A stretch of DNA of 38,969 nucleotides. Source: Lutibacter sp. GTDB taxonomy: Bacteria > Bacteroidota > Bacteroidia > Flavobacteriales > Flavobacteriaceae. The translations under genes and the position numbers were made by a program. The stretch lies in NCBI RefSeq assembly GCF_021647475.1, contig NZ_JAKIUR010000031.1, positions 1 to 38,969 on the forward strand. The letters run 5' to 3'. Positions within the stretch are counted from its first letter, which is position 1, and each line of letters begins with the position of its first letter. Shown here in pieces: positions 1 through 7,939 of this stretch. The notes under the pieces were generated by a model that searched no databases, was not told where the DNA came from, and saw only the letters and a program-made list of their open reading frames with translations.

Positions 1-1309
1 AGAAATTATCAAAGTGAATGAACGTGTAGAAATTTTTATGATGGCATTTCAAGGAAATTTACTAAAAATATTTCCATTACAAAATTCTTCAAATAATAAA
101 TGGATTCAATGGAATGATCCTCTTGCCACTACACCTCTCACAGGGGCAATAAAAGCATTAAATCAAGATTTAAATTTAAAGGAGTTCAACTATAAAAATT
201 TAATGATGCTTTATTTAACAGATGTGTTTAATGCAACAAGATCTGGTGATTACTCTAGGCCAAATAGGATACTAGGCTACCTTAAAAATATTCAAAAACA
301 AAGTAGTGCAGCAGACTTATTACCCTCTGAATCCAAGATAGATAAAGAAATTAGTTATACTAAATCAAAAATATTTATCAACTTAAAAGATATATATGCC
401 TTATTAAGTGTTATTTTACTAGTTCTTGCTTTTATAGATAATTTAAAATCTAAGAAAAGTAAAATATTAACTACAACATTGAATGTATTTATTGGAATTT
501 TAGCCATTGCATTTATATATCACACTTATGGAATGGGACTTAGGTGGTACCTATCTGGTCATGCTCCTTGGAGCAATGGATATGAAGCATTAATTTTAAT
601 TGCCTGGGGTAGTTTATTAGCTGGATTTAGTTTTGTGCGTTATTCTAAAATTACACTAGCTGCAACCGTTTTATTAGCCTTTTTTACCTTAATGACTGCC
701 AGTCACAGTAGTTACGACCCTCAATTAACAAATTTACAGCCAGTACTTAAATCATATTGGCTAATCATTCATGTTGCCACTCTTACCATTAGTTATGGTT
801 TTTTAGGTTTAGGCTTTATTTTAGGATTGATGAACTTAACATTATTTCTTATTAAAAATGTTAAAAATTATAAAAAAATTGACTTGATAATTGCCGAATT
901 AACACATATCAATGAAATGAATTTAACAGTTGGACTTTTCTTAGCAACAATTGGAACTTTCCTTGGGGGAATTTGGGCTAATGAGTCTTGGGGTAGATAT
1001 TGGGGGTGGGATGCCAAAGAAACTTGGGCTTTAGTAATTGTGATAACCTACTCAATTATTTTACATTTTAGATTAGTACCAAAAATGAAGAGCTTATATA
1101 TTTTTAACGTAGGTGCCGTTGTTAGTTTTGCAAGTGTGCTTATGACGTTTTTTGGTGTAAATTATTACTTATCTAAAGGAATGCATAGTTACGCAAGTGG
1201 TGATACTCCTGTATTCCCTGTATGGGCTTGGATTGTTATAATTTCTATTTTAACTCTGATTGTTGCAGCTGGATTTAAAAATAATTTAAATAAAAATTCT
1301 AAAATTTAG
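1..1309 (+). CDS. ccsA: Cytochrome c biogenesis protein CcsA (C-terminal part, 5' truncated)
   Basis: This is the haem-handling and attachment subunit of the system II cytochrome c maturation machinery in the inner membrane. The reading frame is open to the left edge, so the GTG at 14 is probably not the true start; in Bacteroidota CcsA is often fused behind a ResB/CcsB domain, which would lie outside the window. Counting from that GTG, residues 1-120 are soluble and are followed by about eight membrane segments from residue 127 onward. The diagnostic tryptophan-rich WWD haem-binding motif spans residues 321-337 (WANESWGRYWGWDAKET). Candidate haem-ligand histidines near membrane ends are H170, H253, H351 and H391. 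It converges on a leftward group that includes a tetraheme cytochrome c, an obvious client. The identity is secure; the fusion is inferred. Confidence 0.9.
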   Translation, partial: EIIKVNERVEIFMMAFQGNLLKIFPLQNSSNNKWIQWNDPLATTPLTGAIKALNQDLNLKEFNYKNLMMLYLTDVFNATRSGDYSRPNRILGYLKNIQKQSSAADLLPSESKIDKEISYTKSKIFINLKDIYALLSVILLVLAFIDNLKSKKSKILTTTLNVFIGILAIAFIYHTYGMGLRWYLSGHAPWSNGYEALILIAWGSLLAGFSFVRYSKITLAATVLLAFFTLMTASHSSYDPQLTNLQPVLKSYWLIIHVATLTISYGFLGLGFILGLMNLTLFLIKNVKNYKKIDLIIAELTHINEMNLTVGLFLATIGTFLGGIWANESWGRYWGWDAKETWALVIVITYSIILHFRLVPKMKSLYIFNVGAVVSFASVLMTFFGVNYYLSKGMHSYASGDTPVFPVWAWIVIISILTLIVAAGFKNNLNKNSKI

Positions 1310-1490
1310 TTTAAACAATTAATTTATGAATTAACATTTATTTTACTAATGAATTTATTAATAGATAAAAAAAATAATGTTTTATATTATAGTTATCTTT
1401 TGAAAACATTGTGAAAAATACGATGCTTAAAACTTATAAAACACCATCAAATTATACTATTATCCAAGTTGACAAATTTTTATGAGCTAA

Positions 1491-2687
1491 TTAACCTTGA
1501 AATGATACTTTTTTCCAAGGAGGCATTAACCATAATAAAAAAGCTAAAATTAACAGTGGTAAAATTAACCAAACAGCTGCCATAAAATAACCTTCCAATC
1601 CCGAGTAAACAGCATTAAATGAGGTGAACCCGCTTAAACTTTTTGAAAATAATTGTCCTCCAATAACAACATTCCATCGCATAAAGAAAATTCCTATTAA
1701 CACCATAATACCAACTAAAAAGTAACAAGTTTTTCTAATTTTTTCAGAAGGCTTATATACTTGAAAAAAACCTATAGTAAACAGAGGTATTATTGTACCA
1801 AGTAGAACTTGCATATAAATTAAAGTAATATTTAATTTACCCCCAACCAGTACTTTAATAATATCAAAGGATTCTTCTGCCTCATATATACGATGAACTT
1901 GGTCTAATGATTCAAGCGTAAAATCAATAATTAAAATATAGAGTAAATATCTAGCAATGGTATCTAAAACAGGCATTTCAATTTTAACTTTTCGTACCCA
2001 ACTTACCACCATATAAATAACCATTACCAAGGCTATTCCTGAGACCATTGCCGAAAAAAGAAATATTACTGGCATTAACACTGATGACCACCACGGATTG
2101 GCTTTAATTGACCCAAAAATAAAACCTACATAGCCATGCAATAAAAATGCTGAAGGTATACCTAAAACAGTGATAAAATAACCTAATTTATCATCTAATT
2201 TTGCTGATTTTTCATCAGTATCATTAATCCCAAGTGTTATTATTTTGTAAAAATATTTTTTAAATCCAGTACTCTTTTTTGACCAAATAACAAAATCTAA
2301 ACGGTAATCAAACCAAATTTCTAACAGTAAAACCACCATCAAATACCATAAATAAACAAAACCAAAAATAGCCATGGCGGAAGTAGGATTAGGAGTCATA
2401 AATATTTCATACGACCTTAAAGGATGTTGTAAATGGCTTACTAACGGTAATGTTGCAACTAATAAAAACGCTAATGCGGTTAGCAATGCCAAACCGTAAG
2501 TAGGTTTCAATACTTTAACATTAAAAACACGTTCTAAAGAAGCTAAAATAAAAGCTCCCGCTACTAATCCCGTAATATAAGGATACAAAACAATCATTAA
2601 ACCCCAATGTAAATCTATTTCATTTGGGTAAATATACCCATCTACATGAGATAGTGCCTGATATAAATGTTGAAAATGCTCTTCCAT
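1491..2687 (-). CDS. NrfD/PsrC-type membrane quinol oxidoreductase subunit
   Basis: An integral membrane protein of 398 aa with about nine hydrophobic segments, of the NrfD/PsrC family. These proteins exchange electrons between menaquinol and a periplasmic Fe-S partner. The N-terminal stretch around residues 24-50 (EIDLHWGLMIVLYPYITGL) and a conserved acidic/histidine pattern in later helices fit the family. The length is that of the longer PsrC or DsrP-like members rather than E. coli NrfD (about 320 aa). Its ATG lies 2 nt after the stop codon of the Fe-S gene, so the two are almost certainly co-translated and form a complex. No catalytic subunit (molybdopterin enzyme, NrfA or DsrAB) is visible, so direction and substrate cannot be assigned. 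Confidence 0.85.
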   Translation of the reverse strand: MEEHFQHLYQALSHVDGYIYPNEIDLHWGLMIVLYPYITGLVAGAFILASLERVFNVKVLKPTYGLALLTALAFLLVATLPLVSHLQHPLRSYEIFMTPNPTSAMAIFGFVYLWYLMVVLLLEIWFDYRLDFVIWSKKSTGFKKYFYKIITLGINDTDEKSAKLDDKLGYFITVLGIPSAFLLHGYVGFIFGSIKANPWWSSVLMPVIFLFSAMVSGIALVMVIYMVVSWVRKVKIEMPVLDTIARYLLYILIIDFTLESLDQVHRIYEAEESFDIIKVLVGGKLNITLIYMQVLLGTIIPLFTIGFFQVYKPSEKIRKTCYFLVGIMVLIGIFFMRWNVVIGGQLFSKSLSGFTSFNAVYSGLEGYFMAAVWLILPLLILAFLLWLMPPWKKVSFQG

Positions 2688-2689
2688 AA

Positions 2690-3469
2690 TTATTTAACTT
2701 CTGAACTTAGCCCGTTATAAAACACTTTTGGATGTGTATTTAAATGAGGTTTTAATACTTCCGTTTGTTTTTTTTGTAAAAATTTAACCAAATTACTTTT
2801 TCTGTCTCTTAAATTTCCAAATATACGTGCATTTGTTGGGCAAACTTCAACGCAGGCAGGTTTCAAACCTTTGGTAATTCTATGGTAGCAGAAAGTGCAT
2901 TTATCTGCTACTTTTGTAACTGGATTCATAAAACGAGCACCGTAAGGACAAGCCTGAATACAATAACTACATCCAATACAATACGTTGCATCAACTAAAA
3001 CCACACCATCAGGACTTATAAAAGTAGCACCAACAGGGCAAGCTTGTACACATGGAGCATTGGTACAGTGATTACATAATTTTGGAACCATAAACGATTT
3101 AAAAATATCTTTATCTGGAACAGACTGTTTTAATCCACCAATACCTCCATTTGGAGATTCAATTTTAACTTTACCGTTATTTTTAACGGTATATTGTTCA
3201 ACCCAAGTTCTAAAATAAAAAGGTTCTTTTGGAACATTATTTTCTACTTTACATGCTTCGGCACATTTACCACAACCAATACAAGTTTCTATATCAACAC
3301 CCATACCCCATAAAGTATCATTCGCTTTATCTTCTTTAACTGCACCTTCTTTATTTTGTGCAATCAATTCAAAAGGCTTTAACAATGAGTACAATAACGT
3401 TCCGCCTAATAAAGCAACAGATGATTTGAAAAATTTCCTTCTATTTTCTTTTATTTTTTCAGTTCCCAT
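2690..3469 (-). CDS. Tat-exported ferredoxin-like subunit with four [4Fe-4S] clusters (NrfC/DsrO/PsrB family)
   Basis: A 259-aa electron-transfer subunit expected to sit on the periplasmic face of the NrfD-type protein. It begins with a twin-arginine signal: R10-R11 in NRRKFFKSS, then a hydrophobic stretch to about residue 37. Sixteen cysteines form four cluster motifs: C63/66/69/73, C132/135/140/144, C164/167/170/174 and C191/194/206/210, the arrangement seen in NrfC, DmsB, PsrB and DsrO. The Tat signal places it outside, like NrfC and DsrO and unlike DmsB. Its start overlaps the end of the cytochrome gene by 19 bp. The family is certain; the specific pathway is not. Confidence 0.9.
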   Translation of the reverse strand: MGTEKIKENRRKFFKSSVALLGGTLLYSLLKPFELIAQNKEGAVKEDKANDTLWGMGVDIETCIGCGKCAEACKVENNVPKEPFYFRTWVEQYTVKNNGKVKIESPNGGIGGLKQSVPDKDIFKSFMVPKLCNHCTNAPCVQACPVGATFISPDGVVLVDATYCIGCSYCIQACPYGARFMNPVTKVADKCTFCYHRITKGLKPACVEVCPTNARIFGNLRDRKSNLVKFLQKKQTEVLKPHLNTHPKVFYNGLSSEVK

Positions 3470-3903
3470 GGTGCGTGTGAATTATGACAATCAATACAAT
3501 TTTGTTTTTCATAATGATCTTTAAAATCTAATTGTGGAGGCCCTTTTTTTAAACGACCTGCATTAATAGCATGACATTGACCACAAAATTCGTTACTTCC
3601 TTCAACTTTAGGAGGGTTTGTTTTACAAGCATCAGTTGCTAGTATTTTTGGAATATGACAACTTTCACAGGAAACTGCATCATGCAAATCTGAGTATTTT
3701 AAATCATAAATGTCTTGATGACAGGTAATGCATTCTTTTTCACCCTTATACTGTAATGGAATCAATTTTGCATCATTAATAGCATTGGCGCGATAATGTC
3801 CATATTTACCGAATGAATCAGGTTTTAAATACTGCTGGATTAAAATAAAAACACCTACAAATACAACAAATGTGGAGAATAAACGAAAAATTACTTTTGG
3901 CAT
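3451..3903 (-). CDS. Membrane-anchored tetraheme cytochrome c
   Basis: A 150-aa periplasmic multihaem cytochrome. One hydrophobic segment at residues 7-24 (RLFSTFVVFVGVFILIQQ) acts as an uncleaved anchor or signal. Four CxxCH haem-attachment motifs follow: C58-H62, C79-H83, C107-H111 and C136-H140. An extra cysteine (C93) lies between haems 2 and 3. The size recalls NrfH or DsrJ, but the gene order cytochrome, Tat Fe-S protein, NrfD-type protein matches both nrfBCD and dsrJOP. NrfB has five haems and DsrJ three, so a four-haem version fits neither exactly. It probably passes electrons between the Fe-S protein and an unseen periplasmic partner. Maturation would need the CcsA system encoded just to the left. 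Confidence 0.85.
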   Translation of the reverse strand: MPKVIFRLFSTFVVFVGVFILIQQYLKPDSFGKYGHYRANAINDAKLIPLQYKGEKECITCHQDIYDLKYSDLHDAVSCESCHIPKILATDACKTNPPKVEGSNEFCGQCHAINAGRLKKGPPQLDFKDHYEKQNCIDCHNSHAPWELKK

Positions 3904-3963
3904 ATGGTTTTAGATTTTTAAACTAAAAAAGTTAAATATCATTAATTGTATTGCTTGATATAG

Positions 3964-4161
3964 TTATTTAATTTTCTTTTTAACTTTACGGTTCCATATT
4001 GCATTGATACTTAAAGCTGGAATAATAGCAAAAAGAATTCCTATAAAGGCTGGAGTAACTTTTCCGTCCATAGCTTCTATATAGATAAAAGCAACAAATA
4101 AAACTATCGAAATCAAAATAATTAAAAATGTTGAAATAGTCTTTAGGTTTTTTTTATTCAT
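3964..4161 (-). CDS. Small hypothetical membrane protein (65 aa)
   Basis: I do not recognise a family. The protein begins MNKKNLKTISTFLII, has two hydrophobic helices (about residues 8-27 and 36-53) separated by a short acidic turn (EAMDGK), and ends in a basic tail (RKVKKKIK). This predicts a hairpin membrane protein with both ends in the cytoplasm. I chose the ATG at 4161; an in-frame TTG at 4188 would add nine residues but lacks support. It lies 60 bp upstream of the tetraheme cytochrome gene on the same strand with no terminator between, so it is probably the first gene of that operon. A role as a small accessory or assembly subunit is a guess from position. Confidence 0.55.
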   Translation of the reverse strand: MNKKNLKTISTFLIILISIVLFVAFIYIEAMDGKVTPAFIGILFAIIPALSINAIWNRKVKKKIK

Positions 4162-4204
4162 AATAAATTTATTGAAGTAAAAGAACAACTGTAAAAAAGT
4201 CTAT

Positions 4205-4212
4205 CAAAACTA
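4205..4212 (-). promoter_or_regulatory. Candidate -7 promoter element for the 65-aa gene and cytochrome operon
   Basis: Read on the minus strand this is TAGTTTTG, matching the Bacteroidota -7 consensus TAnnTTTG. It would give a leader of about 40 nt before the ATG at 4161. No clear -33 TTG at the usual spacing was found. Confidence 0.4.
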
Positions 4213-4281
4213 AATTACAGCCAAATAGAAAAGGGGGTATAATATTATAGAAAACCTTCATTGTTTCCTATATAACCGTCA

Positions 4282-4299
4282 ATACTTTGTATAAAGTAT
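4282..4299. promoter_or_regulatory. 18-bp palindrome, possible operator
   Basis: ATACTTT-GTAT-AAAGTAT is a perfect inverted repeat with 7-bp arms. Its centre lies roughly 90 bp upstream of the transcription start predicted from the -7 element at 4205-4212, a position used by CRP/FNR-type activators. It does not match the classical FNR site, so the binding protein is unknown. Confidence 0.3.
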
Positions 4300-4744
4300 A
4301 AATAATTAATCTTATATTAAAGATTTATTCGAATCCAAATTACTAAAAATAAAAATATTTTATATGATATTTGTCACATTTACAGATATTTACAAGAAAA
4401 TAAAAAATAATAACATAAAAAGTAATTATTTTAGATGTAAAATTCTATCACACTTTTTTTTAAAATAATTTTATAAATAATGCCATCTTACATAAGATTA
4501 TTTGGGTAGTTAAGCTATTTTTTGTAGAATTATTGTAATAACATTTCAGTTATTAAAGGCCTTTTTTAATTGAAATAAAAATGGTATATGAAGTTTCAAC
4601 CTAATTTAAAATTGTATGCTATTTAGTAATTATTTCTCTCTCATTCATGCTTAAATGCTCATTGAAAGATATTCAGATTTAAATAAGACATCATTATTAG
4701 CACATTAATTACGATTTTAAACTTAGTTACTTTCATAAAATCTA

Positions 4745-4779
4745 AAAAACCCAAACGAGCAAACTCGTTTTGGGTTTTT
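4745..4779 (-). terminator. Intrinsic terminator of hemN (probably bidirectional)
   Basis: A stem with CCCAAACGAG on one side and CTCGTTTTGGG on the other, one bulged T, a four-base CAAA loop, and A/T runs on both sides. It lies 24 bp beyond the hemN stop codon and closes the leftward haem operon. Confidence 0.85.
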
Positions 4780-4802
4780 AATTTCATTTAATATAAACTG
4801 AT

Positions 4803-6161
4803 TTAAATGGTCATTGAAAAAATACGGGTATCTGGTTTATTTTCAACCAAACGCAAATCAAAAGCCATACAAATATTTCTAACAAATTTTCTTCCTTCTT
4901 CTTTTACAACCACTTTTTCATTGGTAACTTCAACTAAATTATCCGCAATAATTTCTTGCAACCTTTCTACAATTCCTTCTTTTTGAGATTCACTTAAACC
5001 TACATTCCAAGTAGTTTCTAAATTGCACATTAAATTTAAAATATGCTTTCTTATTATTAAATCGGTATCTGTTAATAAGTGACCTCTAAAAATAGGTAAT
5101 TCTCCTTTATTTATTCGTTCAGTATAATCATCAACATCTTTTTCATTTTGAGCAAATGCATACCAGGAATCGCTAATAGATGACATCCCTAAACCAATCA
5201 TTAGTTCTGTTTTACCCGCAGTATAACCCATAAAATTACGATGTAATTTTTTAGATTCCATAGCTTTATATAACGAATCGGTTGGTAGTGCAAAATGATC
5301 CATTCCAACTTCTACATAACCATTATCAAAAAATAATTGTTTTCCTAATTCATACAGATAGCGTTTTTCTGAATCATGAGGTAAATCGGTATCTTCAAAT
5401 CCTCGTTGCCCTACTCCTTTTATCCAAGGAACATGAGCATAACTATAATAGGCAATTCTATCTGGTTTTAAAGCTATGGTATTTTTTATAGTATTTCTAA
5501 TGCTCTTTTCTGTTTGAAAAGGTAAACCAAAAATTAAATCGTGACTAATAGATTCATATCCTATTTCTCTTGACCAATCATTAACAAGTTTTACTTGTTC
5601 AAAGCTTTGAACTCTATGAATTGCTTTTTGAACTTTTGGGTCGTAATCTTGAATACCAAAGCTATTTCTTCGAGAACCTAAATCAAAAAGTGTTTGTAAT
5701 TGTTCCTTTGTGGTGTGGTTTGGATGACCTTCATAACTAAAATCAAAAATTTTGAATTTATCTGCCCTTTTAAAAATTCCATTAATTAGTTTTTTTAAAT
5801 TTTCAGATGAAAAAAAAGTAGGAGTACCTCCTCCTAAATGGATTTCTCTAATTTTTGGTCTTTCCACTAAAAGATTGCAATATAAATTCCATTCTTTTAA
5901 AACGGTTTCTATATAAGGTTGTTCTACTTCATGCCGAGTAGTAATTTTTTTATGACAAGCACAAAACGTACATAAACTCTCACAAAATGGAAGATGAATA
6001 TATAAACTTATGCCTTCTTTATCATTACTTTCAATAAAAGATTTTTTTACAGAATTCTTCCAGTCGTCTGATGCAATTCCTTCTTTGTCCCAAAAAGGAA
6101 CGGTTGGATAACTCGTATATCTTGGTCCTGGAATATTATATTTTTGAATTAAGTTTTTCAT
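4803..6161 (-). CDS. hemN: Oxygen-independent coproporphyrinogen III oxidase
   Basis: A radical-SAM enzyme in the cytoplasm that converts coproporphyrinogen III to protoporphyrinogen IX without oxygen. The 452-aa length and the start (KYNIPGPRYTSYPTVPFW) are those of true HemN rather than the haem chaperone HemW. The cluster-binding motif is C60-x3-C64-x2-C67, followed by C69, and GGGTPTF for SAM binding follows near residue 110. It is the last gene of the leftward haem cluster, set apart from hemE by a 286-bp gap containing a palindromic element, so it may have its own promoter. No oxygen-dependent hemF is present in the window. Its presence points to haem synthesis under low oxygen. Confidence 0.96.
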   Translation of the reverse strand: MKNLIQKYNIPGPRYTSYPTVPFWDKEGIASDDWKNSVKKSFIESNDKEGISLYIHLPFCESLCTFCACHKKITTRHEVEQPYIETVLKEWNLYCNLLVERPKIREIHLGGGTPTFFSSENLKKLINGIFKRADKFKIFDFSYEGHPNHTTKEQLQTLFDLGSRRNSFGIQDYDPKVQKAIHRVQSFEQVKLVNDWSREIGYESISHDLIFGLPFQTEKSIRNTIKNTIALKPDRIAYYSYAHVPWIKGVGQRGFEDTDLPHDSEKRYLYELGKQLFFDNGYVEVGMDHFALPTDSLYKAMESKKLHRNFMGYTAGKTELMIGLGMSSISDSWYAFAQNEKDVDDYTERINKGELPIFRGHLLTDTDLIIRKHILNLMCNLETTWNVGLSESQKEGIVERLQEIIADNLVEVTNEKVVVKEEGRKFVRNICMAFDLRLVENKPDTRIFSMTI

Positions 6162-6256
6162 TTTTCAAGTATTTAGTATTAAGATTTTATAATTGAGAAT
6201 TCATGAATAAAAACTTAAATAAACTCATTGTTCATTTTAACTTTTTAAACTTACTG

Positions 6257-6406
6257 TTACGTCAGTTCGAGCCTGCCTGACAGCAAGGCATATAATTTTT
6301 TGATAAAAAATGATATTGAGAACAATTGTCTCTAACTAAAAAACCTATTCTCGATACTAATTTTAAGCCTAAAAAGGCTAAAATTCACTCGAATTGACGA
6401 AATTTT
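6257..6406. repeat. Palindromic intergenic element between hemE and hemN
   Basis: An imperfect palindrome of about 150 bp. The ends are inverted copies (CGTCAGTTCGAG near 6260 and CTCGAATTGACG near 6389-6400). Inside are nested hairpins: TGCCT/AGGCA at about 6275-6290, GATATTGAGAA against TTCTCGATAC (6312-6356), and AGCCT/AGGCT (6366-6379). It lacks an open reading frame. Such REP or MITE-like elements are common between flavobacterial genes. The sequence just outside also shows loose inverted similarity (GTATTTAGTATTAAG near 6170; CATTACTCAATACTC near 6420-6434). Confidence 0.65.
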
Positions 6407-6447
6407 ATTTTAATAATTCTCATTACTCAATACTCAAATCTATTAAT

Positions 6448-7473
6448 CTAATTTTTATATTCTTGAACGGCTTCAATAAACGCCTTCGCATTATCTAATG
6501 GAGTATATGGTAAAATTCCGTGTCCTAAATTTACAATATATTTATCTTTTCCAAAATCATCAATCATTTTAGCAACTAACTTTTTAATTTCTTTTGGTGG
6601 AGATAATAATCGGGTAGGATCTAAATTACCTTGTAAAGTAATCTTATTTCCTATTAATTTTCTTGCCATTTTAGGAGTAATTGTCCAATCTACTCCTAAA
6701 GCTGAGACATTTGAATTTGCCATTTTTTCTAAAGCAAACCAACATCCTTTTCCAAAAGCTATTACTGGAGCATCATCTTTTAATGCTTCAATAATCTGAT
6801 TGATATATTTCCAAGAAAACTCTTGATAATCTACAGGAGATAACATTCCTCCCCAAGAATCAAATATTTGAACTGCATCAACTCCTGCTTTTACTTTCTC
6901 TTTTAAATAAGCAATAGTTGTATCGGTTATTTTTTGTAATAATGTATGTGCTGCAATAGGTTGAGTAAAACAAAATTCTTTTGCTTTATCAAAAGTTTTA
7001 GAACCTTGCCCTTGCACACAATAGCACAAAATAGTCCAAGGTGAACCTGCAAAACCAATTAGAGGAACTTCATTATTTAATTTTTCTTTGGCTAATTTAA
7101 TGGCATCCATTACATAACCTAAAGTTTCATTTATTTCTGGAACAATTACTTGTTCAACATCTTTTAGAGAGCGAATAGGATTTTCTAACCAAGGACCAAC
7201 ATTAGGTCTCATTTCAAAATTTATGTTCATAGCCTGCGGAACTACCAGAATATCTGAGAATATGATGGCTGCATCCATGCCAAATCTTCGATAAGGTTGT
7301 ACGGTAATTTCAGAAGCTAATTCGGGAGTTCTACAACGCGTAAAAAAATCATATTTTTCTCTCAAAGCTCTAAATTCAGGTAAAAACCTTCCTGCCTGAC
7401 GCATCATCCATACTGGTGGACGACTTACCGTTTCACCCTTTAAGGCTTTTAAAAATAAATCGTTTTTAATCAT
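6448..7473 (-). CDS. hemE: Uroporphyrinogen decarboxylase
   Basis: A cytoplasmic enzyme removing four carboxyl groups from uroporphyrinogen III to give coproporphyrinogen III. The 341-aa protein has the family signature near the N-terminus (PPVWMMRQAGRFLPEFR, residues 19-35), the substrate-binding arginines within it, the second signature GFAGSPWTILCY (about residues 141-152), and a C-terminal GHGILPYTP segment. Length is standard. It supplies the substrate for hemN, the next gene leftward, and follows the four-helix-bundle gene that separates it from hemL. No frameshift or missing key residue was seen. Confidence 0.97.
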   Translation of the reverse strand: MIKNDLFLKALKGETVSRPPVWMMRQAGRFLPEFRALREKYDFFTRCRTPELASEITVQPYRRFGMDAAIIFSDILVVPQAMNINFEMRPNVGPWLENPIRSLKDVEQVIVPEINETLGYVMDAIKLAKEKLNNEVPLIGFAGSPWTILCYCVQGQGSKTFDKAKEFCFTQPIAAHTLLQKITDTTIAYLKEKVKAGVDAVQIFDSWGGMLSPVDYQEFSWKYINQIIEALKDDAPVIAFGKGCWFALEKMANSNVSALGVDWTITPKMARKLIGNKITLQGNLDPTRLLSPPKEIKKLVAKMIDDFGKDKYIVNLGHGILPYTPLDNAKAFIEAVQEYKN

Positions 7474-7494
7474 TTTATTATCGTATTTGGTAGT

Positions 7495-7931
7495 TGGTAT
7501 CTAGTAGTTGGTACTTAATAAATTACCGATACAAACTTTTTTATTTATTTAAATGCTTTTGAAAATTCACGAGCATTTTTTGGATTTTATTTAATCTTAA
7601 AATTAATTCTTCAACATCTTCTTCAGCAATAAAATTTAATTCAGAAGCTATTATAAATTGTGTTTCTAATTCAAAAGAGGAACCTAAAGCAATTGCTATA
7701 AATCTAGAAAAATCTTTATTTGTATTTCTTCCAGCTCCTTCAGCAATGTTTGAAGGTATTGAAATAGCCGATCTTTTAATCTGAGATGTTATTCCATAAA
7801 TTTCAGAAGGTGGAAAATTTGATGTAATCTTATAAACAATCACACTAAAATCTTTTGCTTCTTGCCAACAATTTAGTTCCTTAAAATTATGCACATTTTT
7901 ATATTTTATAAATACCTAATACTAGATACCA
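7495..7931. repeat. Inverted repeats flanking the four-helix-bundle gene
   Basis: TGGTATCTAGTA at 7495-7506 recurs exactly inverted (TACTAGATACCA) at 7920-7931. Similarity continues imperfectly for about 16 bp inward and 10 bp outward. The arms enclose the four-helix-bundle gene and nothing else, which suggests a discrete inserted unit. Confidence 0.6.
7541..7894 (-). CDS. Four-helix-bundle protein (23S rRNA intervening-sequence family)
   Basis: A 117-aa protein of the family first found inside intervening sequences of 23S rRNA genes and later in many intergenic positions. Typical features are the N-terminal NFKELNCWQEAKDF, the central QIKRSAISIPSNIAEGAGR (about residues 39-57) and the ALGSSFELETQ segment (about residues 70-80). 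The fold is a bundle of four amphipathic helices; no biochemical role is established, though relatives form pentamers and one (Avd) binds nucleic acid in diversity-generating retroelements. The start is GTG at 7894; an overlapping ATG is out of frame. It sits between hemL and hemE with inverted repeats on both sides and has no evident link to haem synthesis. Confidence 0.85.
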   Translation of the reverse strand: MHNFKELNCWQEAKDFSVIVYKITSNFPPSEIYGITSQIKRSAISIPSNIAEGAGRNTNKDFSRFIAIALGSSFELETQFIIASELNFIAEEDVEELILRLNKIQKMLVNFQKHLNK

Positions 7932-7939
7932 GATACTAT

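Larger units (their letters stand above)
4162..4744. other. AT-rich intergenic region upstream of the cytochrome/Fe-S/NrfD group
   Basis: About 580 bp without a credible coding sequence on either strand and without tRNA-like structure. It holds a likely -7 element at 4205-4212, an 18-bp palindrome at 4282-4299 and, at its right border, the hemN terminator. The rest is very AT-rich, with no repeat that I can recognise. Confidence 0.6.

Noticed and set aside
1310..1490. Convergent gap between ccsA and the NrfD-type gene examined for a terminator or small RNA
   Set aside because: AT-rich, with no stable stem followed by a T run on either strand.
7541..7894. Four-helix-bundle gene as evidence of a 23S rRNA gene or a diversity-generating retroelement
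   Set aside because: There is no rRNA sequence around it, and no reverse transcriptase or template/variable repeat pair; the neighbours are hem genes.
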